A program made the position numbers and the translations under genes. The notes under the pieces were generated by a model. That model was not told the DNA's origin, ran no database searches, and worked only from the letters and a program-made list of their open reading frames with translations. DNA of 64,000 nucleotides from Anastatus disparis (Eukaryota > Arthropoda > Insecta > Hymenoptera > Eupelmidae), in assembly GCA_017163975.1 (NCBI GenBank), contig JAFFSR010000264.1:124001-188000 (forward strand), written 5' to 3'. Shown here in pieces: positions 54,175-64,000 of the stretch; the stretch's first letter is position 1, and each line of letters opens with the position of its first letter.

Positions 54175-54815
54175 TGGTTCGCGCCCGTCGTACGCGGACT
54201 TATTCCGTTTCCCGACTCTCGATTTCTTTGTTGATTATATTGTCTCTTTCTGCATTCGGAAATCGTATGACCTTTGTTCTTGCAGTATGAGCATTCTTTC
54301 GTAGTTAAGGTAGACTTCCAATTATTGTTTCCGTTTTGTTGACTAAAGCAATTTTGGGCTGTATGTCCCGGTTTAGTATAGATTTGACATAAGAGTTGAG
54401 ACCTTGATTCGAAAGGTTTGCGGTTGTTTGGACATGAAGTTGCAGAATGTCCAGTTTTGTTGCAGATCTGGCAGATTGCGGAGTAAGCTTGATTACAGCT
54501 TTTCGCAGTGTGTCCAATCTTATTACAGATTTGACACTTTGAGATTAGTCTACATTCACTCGCAATTTGCCCCACTCTATTACAGAGTTGGCATTCTGGT
54601 ATTTCGCGATTTTTTTGAAAACATCTGTCTTCCGTATGACCCGTTCTTTTACAAAATTTACATACGTCAAGAAGCTTTTTCTCTACACAATCAGAAGTTT
54701 CATGCTCAGCTGCATTGCAGAACTGACAAGCATGTACCCTTCGTAGAGTAGGTTTTTCTGCTTCTCTTAAGCGGTTTGCAGCTTCTAGGCGTTTCTCAAT
54801 GTCGATAGCTTCCTG
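54102..54815 (-). CDS. Gag C-terminal part with seven zinc knuckles (5' truncated)
   Basis: Read from about 54815 the frame has seven C-x2-C-x4-H-x4-C-type units: CQFCNAAEHETSDC, CKFCKRTGHTEDRC, CQLCNRVGQIASEC (His replaced by Gln), CQICNKIGHTAKSC, CQICNKTGHSATSC, CQIYTKPGHTAQNC (second Cys replaced by Tyr) and CSYCKNKGHTISEC. Most Gag proteins have one or two. The stop is at 54102, overlapping pol. The N-terminal part was lost where another element begins at 54816. Confidence 0.8.
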   Translation of the reverse strand, partial: QEAIDIEKRLEAANRLREAEKPTLRRVHACQFCNAAEHETSDCVEKKLLDVCKFCKRTGHTEDRCFQKNREIPECQLCNRVGQIASECRLISKCQICNKIGHTAKSCNQAYSAICQICNKTGHSATSCPNNRKPFESRSQLLCQIYTKPGHTAQNCFSQQNGNNNWKSTLTTKECSYCKNKGHTISECRKRQYNQQRNRESGNGISPRTTGANQWTQSPPRPSVPNQVSNILCELLP

Positions 54816-54905
54816 GGGCCGTATTCAGTGACTGTCTCGCTAACGAGACACAAGTTTTCAAGCAATACCGAGATAAAAAAATAGAAAGTGCGCATGCGCA
54901 GCCGA
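54816..54905 (+). repeat. Start of a DNA transposon (Harbinger-like end), single side seen
   Basis: At 54816 the Gypsy sequence stops and GGGCCGTATTCAGTGAC begins, containing the palindrome GTCTCGCTAACGAGAC. It looks like a transposon terminal repeat of the PIF/Harbinger kind. The matching inverted end was not found before 64,000. Confidence 0.4.
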
Positions 54906-56408
54906 ATGTTTTTTTTAAAGTTAGTCAATTTTAATTTACGAATCGAGTTAAAGTCTGTGTCACAATAGCGACTTAGGTAAATTCGGCTATTTCGTATGTC
55001 AATTTTTATGTCGGTTCATAAACGAAATAAATGCATGAGTCGATATCTAACCAAAATGAGGAGTTACTATGCAACTAAAGTACTGAAATTCAAATATGTA
55101 TTATAAATATTGTAAGAATATATTATAAACATTTATAATATATTATTATACACAATTAATGAAAATATTATTTTTTATTAAAAAAAAATTTGAATAGTAA
55201 TAATATTATTTTATTATATTTGTAATTAATTATAATTATATTATTATTAGTGCACTTATCACTATATTTAAAATGCTTCATTTATTTGAATTTTTTCATT
55301 GGATCAATTGTAATAAAGTGAATAATGTATGATGAAAATTTTTAAATATTTGCGATTATTTAATTACAAGCGATTACCGTAAATGTATTATGAAAAGATT
55401 GAATGAATTGATTTAATAATAATAAAATCATTGTGTAATGGGTTATAAATTGAAATAAAGAATAATTATTGAATAAGTTGTTATTTTATTTGAAACTTAT
55501 TCATATCAAAGAGTATTACTAATATTAATTGATATATGTTTTTAATGTACTATTTCTCAGCTTTCTAATCAAAGTAAATATTATTTTGTTTGACTCCTTT
55601 TTCTTTTTTTTACATCATATTTTTTAAGATGAAACGATATCTATGCTATGTCAATCTCTGACAAAATACTAGCATTCATTAAAGTATAAATGTAAGTTCT
55701 CATTTAATTTGTACAATGTTTAACTATACAAAACTGTAATATACATGTTTTATTTCTATTTTTTAATTTTATGATAACAAACTATTCATATTTAATAGAA
55801 AAATAACGAAAAATATGCATTTAATATTACTATATAATATAATAAAACAATAATGGCAATATATTATTTATAAAACAATTTTGTTCCATAATACACCATT
55901 ATTTGACAGAAAACGTTTTGTTAAAAAATAAGCACTTAAAATTAATGAAAAACAACACAAGAAAATGTATGAAAAATAAAAGAAAGTACAAATTAAATAC
56001 TTCAATTTCAGCCCTGCTTCCATAAAAAGGCTTTTGTGGTTCAGAAGTTTATGCTCAATCTAATATTACTACATATTTGTTATTATTTTTAGCGTGCAAC
56101 ACATGATGAATTTTACACTTTATTTAATACCATATTTTGATTATCAATAACTTATGAACCATAAAAGCTTTTTTAATGCGCCCGAGTTAGAATGAAAGTA
56201 ATGAAATTGGACTTTCTAAATTTTTTTATACATTTCTCTGTAAAAGTTTTAGCTTTTTGACAATTAAAGTTCTTGAAGATGCTTTTTTCATAATATTTTA
56301 GAAAAAATGTCTGTCTTAGTCCCATCATAAACCAGTATTACATATAATACTGGTTTATGATTTGATTCCTTTCAGCTATCCCTGCTGGATAATCTCTATC
56401 TCTATAAA
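54906..56408. other. Very AT-rich DNA, no gene recognised
   Basis: Short chance frames only. An ATTACTGGTTTATGAT-type direct repeat lies near 56330-56355. It is downstream of the HARBI1-like gene. Confidence 0.45.
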
Positions 56409-57232
56409 TTATTTCCTCTTTGTAGGATGTATATCTTCAACCAGTTCATCTTGAAGGCTACAAAAAAAATATAATAAAATTATATTATTCAATGAAATAG
56501 ATAAATGTATTGATTGACTTACCCATGCATTCTTCGCAAATTGTGTAAAATTGCAGAGGCATTAATAATATTGCCAACTTTTTCAGGACTGTAATGCAGC
56601 TGTCGAGATCTTTTAATAGCCATCCAGATATTAGAAAGAATCCCAATCGTTTGCTCTACCTTACAGCGCGTCCTTAGGCGCGTGTAAGTGAATTCTAGTG
56701 TCCCTTCAGCTGCATTAAGTACTGGTGTCAACAACACTGGGGATGGTGTATAACCACTATCTCCTAAAAGTTATAATTAAAATTACAAAATGTATATAAA
56801 AAATAGAATTATTCTTATTTAATTTTAAAACTGCAGGCGAGTGTCAATATAATCATTTTCAAATAAGTCAAATTTAAAACTAATTTTATAAAAACATTCA
56901 TTACTATAACTTAAAATATGGAAGTTTTCAACGTTATGAAAAATATTGAAATACTTGTTTTAGAATTAATAATTTAAAAAGTATATGTAAAAAGTTTTTT
57001 TTATAATTTATTACTTTTAATATCTAAGAAATGTTATATACATGTTTCTTACCTAAGATATAATAGCTACCTTCTTCATTCATAATATTTTCATTGGCTC
57101 TCAAGTATTCCATGTACTCTCTAGCTTCAGAAAACTGCCACACATATCTATCGTTGTTACTCCCTGGGTAAATACGTAGACTGAGGATATTATATTCAGC
57201 ATCAACAATCTGCAATTTGTTTGTTTTTTTTC

Positions 57233-57304
<72 letters not shown>

Positions 57305-58210
57305 CATATATACATTTATTGTACGTTCCTGTCAACTTTAATACAATTATAATAAATTCATGCAATATAAACAGTGCTTACAATTTGCACATTCATTGAG
57401 TGACCTGCACGGTAATTATAAAATGCTTCCTCATTTTCAGTTGGCCGCTTCATTTTTACTAGGAATCCATCCACCAGACCTATTACACCAGGGATTCTTA
57501 TGGTCCTCTGAAAGCTATAAAAGAAATATTATAATAGTAAATTTATTAATACTTTAAATATTATTAATAAAAAATTTTACCCATTTTGAATGTGCTGCCT
57601 TTCCTCACGAGTAGTAGGAAATTTTATAAACATATGAGATAAGTCATTGATTGCATCAATAACTTTAGTTATAAATCTGCTAGCTGTAGCTTGACTTACA
57701 GGATGTTGGAAGTCTTGGCTAAAACCTTTTTGCAATGAACCTTCAGCGAGAAATCTTAGTACAATAAGTACTTGCTGATGTGGGGGAATTCCATTTTCTC
57801 TTTGCGGCACAATCCTGTCATGCACCAAGTCAATAAGTCTTATTACAACTTCAGAAACCATCCTGTAATCATTAACAATATTTTGCATTTAAATAACATA
57901 ACAAATAATAACATAATTAGAACATCACTCATTTTTTAAAAAAGGAGATACAAACAATTATATAATAAAATATTTTATGTGATTCTAGTATTCTAAAATC
58001 CTTATCAATGTTTTCAACTTGATGTAATGAGAAACATTACCTGTAATACTTCCTAAAATATTCAGGATCCAATGTAAATGGGTTGGAGGTATCTCGTAAA
58101 AATTGTCTTTCCATGCGTAATTGTCGAAATCTTAATCTTCTTCGTATGTCTTCTTCTTCTTCTTCATTTAAAATATCCAAAACAAACCTTGCGATTTCTT
58201 CACCATCCAT
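56409..58210 (-). CDS. HARBI1-like Harbinger transposase, six exons, fully open
   Basis: Exons (minus): 58210-58041, 57862-57581, 57514-57382, 57209-57053, 56763-56523, 56457-56409. All introns are GT-AG, the phases agree and the sum is 1,032 nt, giving 343 residues and a TAA. Start ATG 58210, then an acidic N-terminus, a helix-turn-helix-like middle (HPVSQATASRFITKVIDAI) and the DDE nuclease: D166 in VIGLVDG, D249 in LGDSGYTPSP, E284 in CKVEQTIG. Length and motifs fit HARBI1/PIF transposases, which cut 3-bp TTA/TAA targets together with a Myb-like partner. That partner is present, divergent, at 61562. I see no lesion. Confidence 0.85.
57235..57305. repeat. (TA)n microsatellite in intron 3
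   Basis: About 33 TA units between two exons of the HARBI1-like gene; frames made of Ile/Tyr here are artefacts. Confidence 0.95.
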
Positions 58211-59421
58211 TTACTTAGTAGAAATAAAATCAAATTATAAGTTTTATTTTCATTTAAAAATCCTCTTAAATTTTATTTAAAGTAAACAACTGACTTGTTA
58301 TAAAAAGACTTATTTTGTTATTTTTAATATTACTTTTCATTAATTTATAAATTAAAGAATTCATAAATACTGTTTTAATTCATAAATTTTTATTTTTTTT
58401 TTAAGGTTTAATCATTGGCATTGAGAAGAAAATCGTGTATCAATTGAAGAAGTAACGGAAAATTCAAAAATTGAAAAAAAATCATTAAAATTATTAGAAT
58501 TGTCTTCTGAAGATTAAAATATTAAGACTTCAATATAACAAAATGAAAAAGAGATTCACAAGTTGGATACAATTATAGTTTCAATAATATGTAAAAAAAT
58601 GTTGCAGACAAGACATTACAAGATCTACAAGTGAACCCAAGTAATTTCAATAATATTAATTTCTTTTTCTTCAACTAGCAATAACAATGATGAACTTAAA
58701 AACAGAATTAAATTTAAAAAACGTCACTCTTTACCTACACCTGTTGTTCGAGTCTACTTTTGTTGATGCTAATAAATTAGTTAATAATATAAAAAGTGCA
58801 TATTTCAAAAGTAGAATAATAACATTTTCAAGTGCAAGAAATAAAATAGATGCAGAACAAGAAAATTTATCTAAGCGTCAAAAATTATCAGATGATTTTG
58901 GCACTATAAAAACGCAAGTATTAATAATAAAAAATTAATTATGTAGCAATGTCTGCAGTTAGAAGAAAATAAAACTTCAGATTTTATTTGAAAAAATTTC
59001 TCATTACAAGTATTTATTTCATATTGGAAGTTTCATTAAATTAGAATATTAAAAACATTCTGTATTTTATTACCTTCGTAATAAATTAATTTTAAATAAA
59101 TGGAATTATTTTCATATACATTCACATTTTTAAACTAACTTTCATTATTATTAATACTATTATTTAATTTTATATTTCACACAATATATATAAATATATT
59201 TTCAATAAATCACATAACCTATAAATTATCTTTCAAAAATTTATATATTCTGTACTTGTTCAATGAAAAAATTTATTAAAATGTAATTATTAAAGTTAAT
59301 TGAACAAACACTTACTCATTTGTATATTTACACAAATATTATTTTAATATTACACTCAAAGTATCATCAAATATAAAACAAAGAAATTGTCCAAGATTAA
59401 AGTTACGCTATTCACCACTTC
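58211..59421. other. AT-rich spacer upstream of the HARBI1-like gene
   Basis: An 83-codon plus-strand frame (58687-58938, Lys/Asn-rich, with SARNKIDAEQENLSKRQKLS) is the only candidate and I do not recognise it. It may be a scrap of another gene. Confidence 0.35.
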
Positions 59422-59533
59422 ATTGGGATTGAATGTGAGCATGTAGAGGGGGCAATATGACCGACCTATTCCTATACAAACACTTTAAAGTCAGCTATAT
59501 TGCCCCTTCTACATGCTCACATTCATTCCCAAT
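59422..59533. repeat. Short near-perfect hairpin (37-bp arms)
   Basis: 59422-59458 and 59497-59533 are inverted copies with about two mismatches (shared GTGAGCATGTAGA and GGGGCAATAT) around a 38-base loop. It lies between the divergent HARBI1-like and Myb-like genes. It could be a tiny MITE, a transposon sub-terminal repeat or a small-RNA hairpin. Confidence 0.75.
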
Positions 59534-60698
59534 ACTCAATGCTTACAACGCCGAAGTCAAAGAGAATTATTTTTGACTATAGTCTTACTCGCGACTCGAA
59601 TGGCAAATTATACATAAGAGAACGGAGTTGCGAATTTTGTAAAGGTTTACCGCAAAATAAAGTTTATTAATTCATTTACAATCATATTTCTTTTAAATAC
59701 GATTAAACACATAATTTGTTGTTCAAGTTTATACTCTATAAGCGTAAGTTATTTATTATAATAATAATTGGAGGTTATTTACAAAATTAGTTAAACTTGT
59801 AATTGTTATGATGGCTCCAAATAGTATACTATGATTATATTATCGTAAAAATATAAATATAAACGTTATGTTAATTATATATTTGTATTATTAAAAATTT
59901 CTAAAATTATAATTGTCGCTGTTAGGATTTGCGGCATAAACCCTTGCAGAAATTATTAAACTTTGGGAAGGTCATATTAAATACCAAGAGTTGACATTCA
60001 TGGATGGCAGCAAGCACGTAATTATTTTTTGTAAGTTTATTTATTTCATATAAAAACATAGGTAATATCTTATGATTAAATATACATCAATATTAAAAAT
60101 TTGTATGAGAATTCAAAGTTCACTTGAACAATAAAATACTTTTAGTTTGAAGGTTAAGATTTTTAGAGCAATTATGTCTCCAAAAGATATTTGATAAATT
60201 TTAATAATATGAATAAAAGACAATTAATATTATTATCGAAATTTTTATGATAAAAATAATACTAAAGTCATATTGATTATACATTCATAGAATTTTGAAA
60301 TTTTTGACTTACTATATATTAATCTTGTTAGAATTAGCTGTTATAACCATCAGCTCCAACCATAAACAATCAAGTCAAGGACAAATAAGTAAACATTACC
60401 ATGGTGATATTCAATATCAAGGAATGTAAATTTTCTTTGTCTACATACATCATTCTATAGTAGTTCACGGGTGGCAGCAAGCACGTCATTAGTTTTGTAA
60501 ATAAAGTTATTATTAAATACAGCAGAAAGTTGATTATCATTTGTTCGTAATTTTTATACAAGAATAAGAAATTGATACTTGCCAGTTAATCTTGATAATT
60601 TACTAAGATTATTTCTATGAATCTGTTGATATAAGTTTATCTATGTTATCAATATGTATCAATAATAAAATTATTTGTGGTTGCTGAACTTTTGACAG
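59534..60698. other. Spacer with a duplicated phrase
   Basis: The words GGCAGCAAGCACGT and atattaaatatcaaggaa-like text occur near 59965-60015 and 60405-60490, so an ~80-bp segment is duplicated. No gene recognised; it may be intron or UTR of the Rab-like copy. Confidence 0.4.
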
Positions 60699-61184
60699 GT
60701 ATCGGACACAGCAGGTCACGAAAGATTCAGATCAACGGCACCTGTGTATTACAGAAACACAAATGCAGCATTCCTTGTCTTTGAAATAACCGAATACAAA
60801 ACTTTTACTGCTATAAAATCATAGATAAGACAATTAAAACGGAACGTAGAAGAACCTGTGGTACTTGTTCTCATAGGTAACAAGTTTGATTAGGCTCATC
60901 AAAGAAAAGTAGATGCTAATAAATGTACGAAGTGTGCAGAAAGCATTGGTGCCACTCGTCATGAAATTTCAGCATTGACTGACGAAGGAGTTGATAAAGT
61001 TTTAACTGCAGATCTAGGACTCCTGGAAATGACTTCAAGACATAAGGATCTTGTCACTTATTTAAAAGTTTATGATTCAAATAGTTATGGTATCAGTGAA
61101 TCAGATGTGCCACTCCAAGAAGAAGTCTTAACAAACAGGAGCATTGTTCATGGCATTCATGAGAAATTATATATGTGCTGTTGA
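60699..61184 (+). pseudogene. Rab-family GTPase remnant
   Basis: A CAG acceptor at 60698 precedes VSDTAGHERFRSTAPVYYRN (switch II, DTAG-ER), then VLIGNKFD (NKxD guanine motif), AESIGATRHEISALTDEGVD (SAL motif) and a C-terminal ...MCC, the prenylation cysteines. It resembles Rab5/22/31-type proteins. Stops follow AIKS and KFD, and the P-loop exon is missing, so it is not functional. Rabs recruit effectors to vesicles. It sits between the two Harbinger genes, probably a captured or unrelated copy. Confidence 0.6.
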
Positions 61185-61561
61185 TTGTGGTATGCGTGGT
61201 ATGTACTAGATATACTTGAAGCATTAATATTTTACTACAGATTAACAAAATTTTAAAGTTTTTTTTGTTATTTAATTGTTGATGCATTTGTTAGAATAAT
61301 CTATTTTTTATAAACTAATAAGACATAAAGCTAATAAGATTTTGATTAAATTTTAGAATAAATACTATGTATTATTGTGTATACATCAGCATACAAATCT
61401 AAGAATATTTTAATTTTGAAAGTTACACTTTTGTTATACTGAAAAAGAAATAAATTTTATAAAATAGAAAATAATTATAGAATTTTTGCAAAATTTTTAT
61501 TATATTCATATAATATATACTTCATGATTTTTTATTTTTCAGATTAACTTCATTTTCAACA

Positions 61562-62612
61562 ATGTCCCAATTTCCAAAAAAGTAAGATATTTACTATTAA
61601 AAATCAATGACTTTATATATATATATATATAAATGCTGAAATATTTACAATATTATTTTTGTTCTTAGGAATCGACTCGACACTAATCAGTTGGAAATGA
61701 TGATTACGTTCATGGAAGAACACTCATTATTTGCTCGAGGACAAATAATGAAATTAGGCAGACAAGGTCATCTGAAATATAAAGAAATATGGACCAAGCT
61801 AAAAAACATGCTAAATAAAATTGGCCCTTCAATCAAAAATGTTGGTGGATGGCAGAGGGCAAGTTTGGCATATTTAATATAAATATACAATTATTTTAAT
61901 TAATCAAAAGAAATAAATAAAATATAAAATCTTAATAGCTATTAAGTAAAATTAAAGCTTTCAGAACTTAAAATTGGAATCAAAATAACAATTAATATTT
62001 TAATCATTTTTAATTTGATGAAACTAGTATTTTTACCTTAAAATGTACATATAAAAATAGTATAATACATTTTTATTGAACGTTTGTGAAAATAACATTA
62101 AATAAATGTATTTAACTCAATTAATTTCATTTATTACAAAATTGATTGATGTCATAATTAAAAATATTACCTCTTATTTAGACATGGAACAATTTAAGAA
62201 AAGAAGCCAAGCGGAAAAAAGCCAAGTTTACTATGGCTTATCATAAGACAGGCCATAATGATAATGAGGTTGATTTTAAAGAATGCTATCAACGCATTTG
62301 TCAAATATATGGAACATATGGATTAGGTCTCAACATTGTAAAAGAATTGGGTTTTTTTAAACCTCATAGTGCATCTATTGATACCAATTCCAACAATTCA
62401 AGTAAGTAATAACATTTACTTCAATTTAATGATTTCTTATGTATAATTTTTCAATATTTTATGTTTTAGCAATTGATTTTAATGTTTATGATTTGATATA
62501 CACTAAGTATAAAATTAATAATAATCTATCTACGTTTTCAAAGGATATGGAAAATGTTCTCTCCAATTTTAATGTTTCTTTCATCAACCTAACTACAACC
62601 AGTGATGAGTAA
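61562..62612 (+). CDS. Myb/SANT-like DNA-binding protein (Harbinger partner), four exons
   Basis: Exons 61562-61581, 61669-61858, 62182-62401, 62470-62612; total 573 nt, 190 residues, no internal stop. Intron 2 has a GC donor (AGG|GCAAGT); the others are GT-AG. The N-terminal half is a Myb/SANT-like trihelix of the insect type (LDTNQLEMMITFMEEH, KYKEIWTKL, VGGWQRTWNNLRKEAKRKK) with its tryptophans; the rest is unremarkable. In Harbinger elements such a protein binds the transposon ends and imports the nuclease. Divergent from the HARBI1-like gene, as expected for the pair. It could also be one of many stand-alone insect genes of this type. Confidence 0.72.
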
Positions 62613-63261
62613 GTAATACACACACACACATACATACATACATAAACGGGTATACAAAATTTATTTAAAACAAATTCTATTTATTTATTTTAATATTATT
62701 TACTATCAAAATTTTTCTTTTTATTCTTTTATAGATTAAAATTTTACGTTGAGAAGGTGCAAATACTGCGAGTATATTGCATAACAATTTTCCGATGTAC
62801 AGAAATCAATATTAATAATTATAATGTATATTTTACAATTAATTCAACTTTAATTTCGTGTTATAATTCAAATTTGAAATCTAATTTCATTGAGCGAATA
62901 GATGGCGTTATGCTACCTTAGCGTTCATTTGTTTAATTTTTTCGCGCGTGCTATTCTTTCCTAGACCTCATTGTTGTTTCAAAGTTGCTAGTAAGACGTT
63001 ATACGTTCAATTAAAATATAAAATTTCATAATGGAAAACAAAGGGTTCGTATTAATTTTTATTCAATTAATTTTTATTGCAAATATATTTATTAAATTAT
63101 AAATAATGTATTATAAATATACTTACATTAAATAATTACAAATTTTTCTATATTACATTATTACGTTTCCTTTACTTTTGATATTAGCGTCATTATTAAA
63201 ATTATATAACAATATAATAAAATTGTATTCAAATAAAAATAATTTATCTATTTTGTTTCAG
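62613..63261. other. Spacer and probable 5' region of the next Myb/SANT-like gene
   Basis: (CA)n/(CATA)n at 62615-62640, then a GC-richer patch (62880-63000) that looks like a transcription start. ATGGAAAAC at 63031 is a possible start, but no donor in the right phase follows. Confidence 0.4.
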
Positions 63262-63886
63262 AAAAAAAAACCATAAAGCCTAATTCTAGGCAAATTGAAA
63301 CTTTGGTGGACTATATGGAAAGGCATCCTGATGTCGCCAATGGTACATCAAAAATTTTAAAAGATTCTTGGTTATTATTAATAACATTACTAAACTCTCA
63401 AGGAAAAATAGAGAGATCTCTGAAACAATGGCAGAGAGTAAGTATAACAAAAAATAATGTATTGATATATGTATATATATATATTTTTATGTATTTATAC
63501 ATAAATTTTTGTTTTTTTATTTTCATTTTAGACCTGGCAAGATATGATTAGTGCTGCTAGACAAAGCGTAAAATATTTTTTAATTGGGAAAAAAACGACT
63601 CCTGTTCTAAGACACCATGAAAGAATAGTTGACATCGTAGGATTCAAATATGAATCAAAAAATGAAGATAATGAGGTTGACGATGATGATAATGACAATG
63701 ATGTTCAAATCCTCCCACCGTCACCAAAAAAATTGAAGCCTTGTTCAACATCAAACATAAGTAGTTCAAAAATAAAACAGTTTAATTCTGCTGCCTGTTC
63801 ATCAGCTAACAATTTCCAACCATACTTAGAAACAGCAGCCTCTTCATCTTATAAAAATTTGAAGACACAGTCATCAGCAACAAAAG
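63262..63886 (+). CDS. Second Myb/SANT-like gene, partial, runs off the window
   Basis: Exons 63262-63437 and 63532-63886 (then a GTTAGT donor). The first encodes KPNSRQIETLVDYMERHPDV and SLKQWQR, the second TWQDMISAARQSVKYFLIGK and an acidic/Ser-rich stretch (NEVDDDDNDNDVQILPPSP). The trihelix and the WQR|TW splice position match the upstream gene, so the two are paralogues. The first coding exon was not fixed and the 3' end is outside. Confidence 0.65.
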
Positions 63887-64000
63887 GTTAGTTTTTTATA
63901 ATTTCAAAGATTTGTTTTTATATAATATAATAATTAATATAATAATTTCATATATTTTTTTTTTCAATCTTAACTTTTATTTATTCTAAATTCTAAAGTC
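63887..64000. other. Intron of the second Myb/SANT-like gene
   Basis: AT-rich sequence after the donor at 63887; no acceptor reached. Confidence 0.4.

Larger units (their letters stand above)
46692..54815 (-). mobile_element. Second Ty3/Gypsy-like lineage, degenerate, with nested insertions
   Basis: Minus-strand order: gag end with seven zinc knuckles (54815-54102), two tandem proteases and the start of RT (54174-52711), RT/RNase H (to 51348), integrase (51302-47020 with a Kolobok-like insertion), a polypurine tract (46995-47010) and the start of a 3' LTR (46985-46696) cut by the 7-kb element. Several stops and frameshifts; no 5' LTR. It is distinct from the elements at 1-13,472. Confidence 0.85.

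Noticed and set aside
57024..57399. Tyr/Ile repeat proteins on both strands
   Set aside because: Made by the (TA)n microsatellite in an intron of the HARBI1-like gene.

Overview
This window looks like a transposable-element graveyard from an arthropod genome, most likely an insect. The non-coding DNA is very AT-rich. Genes are split by GT-AG introns, and there are at least two clades of non-LTR retrotransposon, several Ty3/Gypsy-like LTR elements and many palindromic DNA transposons. A hymenopteran is my guess from the type of repeats, but nothing here proves it. No tRNA, rRNA, CRISPR array or bacterial-type operon was seen. All family names come from reading motifs; no search was run.

Layout, left to right. 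1-13,472: two related Gypsy-like elements, both on the minus strand. Copy 1 is cut by the window edge (gag, tRNA-Lys primer-binding site, 5' LTR). Copy 2 is nearly complete (5' LTR at 12,611-13,472, long leader, gag, protease, RT, RNase H, integrase and a 3' zinc-knuckle frame). It has a textbook -1 frameshift heptamer, GGGAAAC, in the gag-pol overlap, one stop in gag and one in pol. Copy 1 probably inserted into the 3' part of copy 2. 15,070-17,063: a broken transposase-like gene of the metazoan Tnp2/CACTA-like type. 17,426-22,579: a cluster of foldback elements, several with readable target-site duplications (TTAA or TA). One of them interrupts an R1-like LINE 3' end. 20,573-24,217: remnants that look virus-like or Maverick-like (an uncharacterised capsid-like protein, a chromodomain tail typical of integrases, and a broken BIR-RING IAP gene).

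24,940-35,871: a probable small host-type gene on the minus strand (exons 35,871-35,656 and 25,188-24,940, both phase 0). Its ~10.5 kb intron would hold two copies of one repeat, each with a different CR1-superfamily-like LINE inserted at the same place. The two repeat copies act as each other's empty site: one carries a TTAA foldback element, the other a TTA one. 36,573-37,890: a (TA)n tract and an 11-unit higher-order minisatellite. 38,828-46,691: two large overlapping inverted repeats (857 bp and ~770 bp arms). The second forms the ends of a 7.0 kb TTAA-flanked element with an unrecognised Asn/Lys-rich frame. 46,692-54,815: a second, older Gypsy-like lineage on the minus strand, with seven zinc knuckles and two tandem aspartic-protease domains. 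A Kolobok/Mutator-like TTAA transposon (47,112-49,889) is inserted in its integrase. 54,816-64,000: a PIF/Harbinger-like region with a six-exon HARBI1-like nuclease gene that reads open over 343 codons with all three catalytic acids, a divergent four-exon Myb/SANT-like gene (190 codons, also open), a broken Rab GTPase copy and a second Myb/SANT-like gene running off the window.

How the parts fit: nearly everything is mobile DNA, much of it nested, so insertion order can be read. The genes that look undamaged are the Harbinger pair and the small two-exon gene. Elements using TTAA targets recur (seven cases), alongside one broken TTAA-type transposase.
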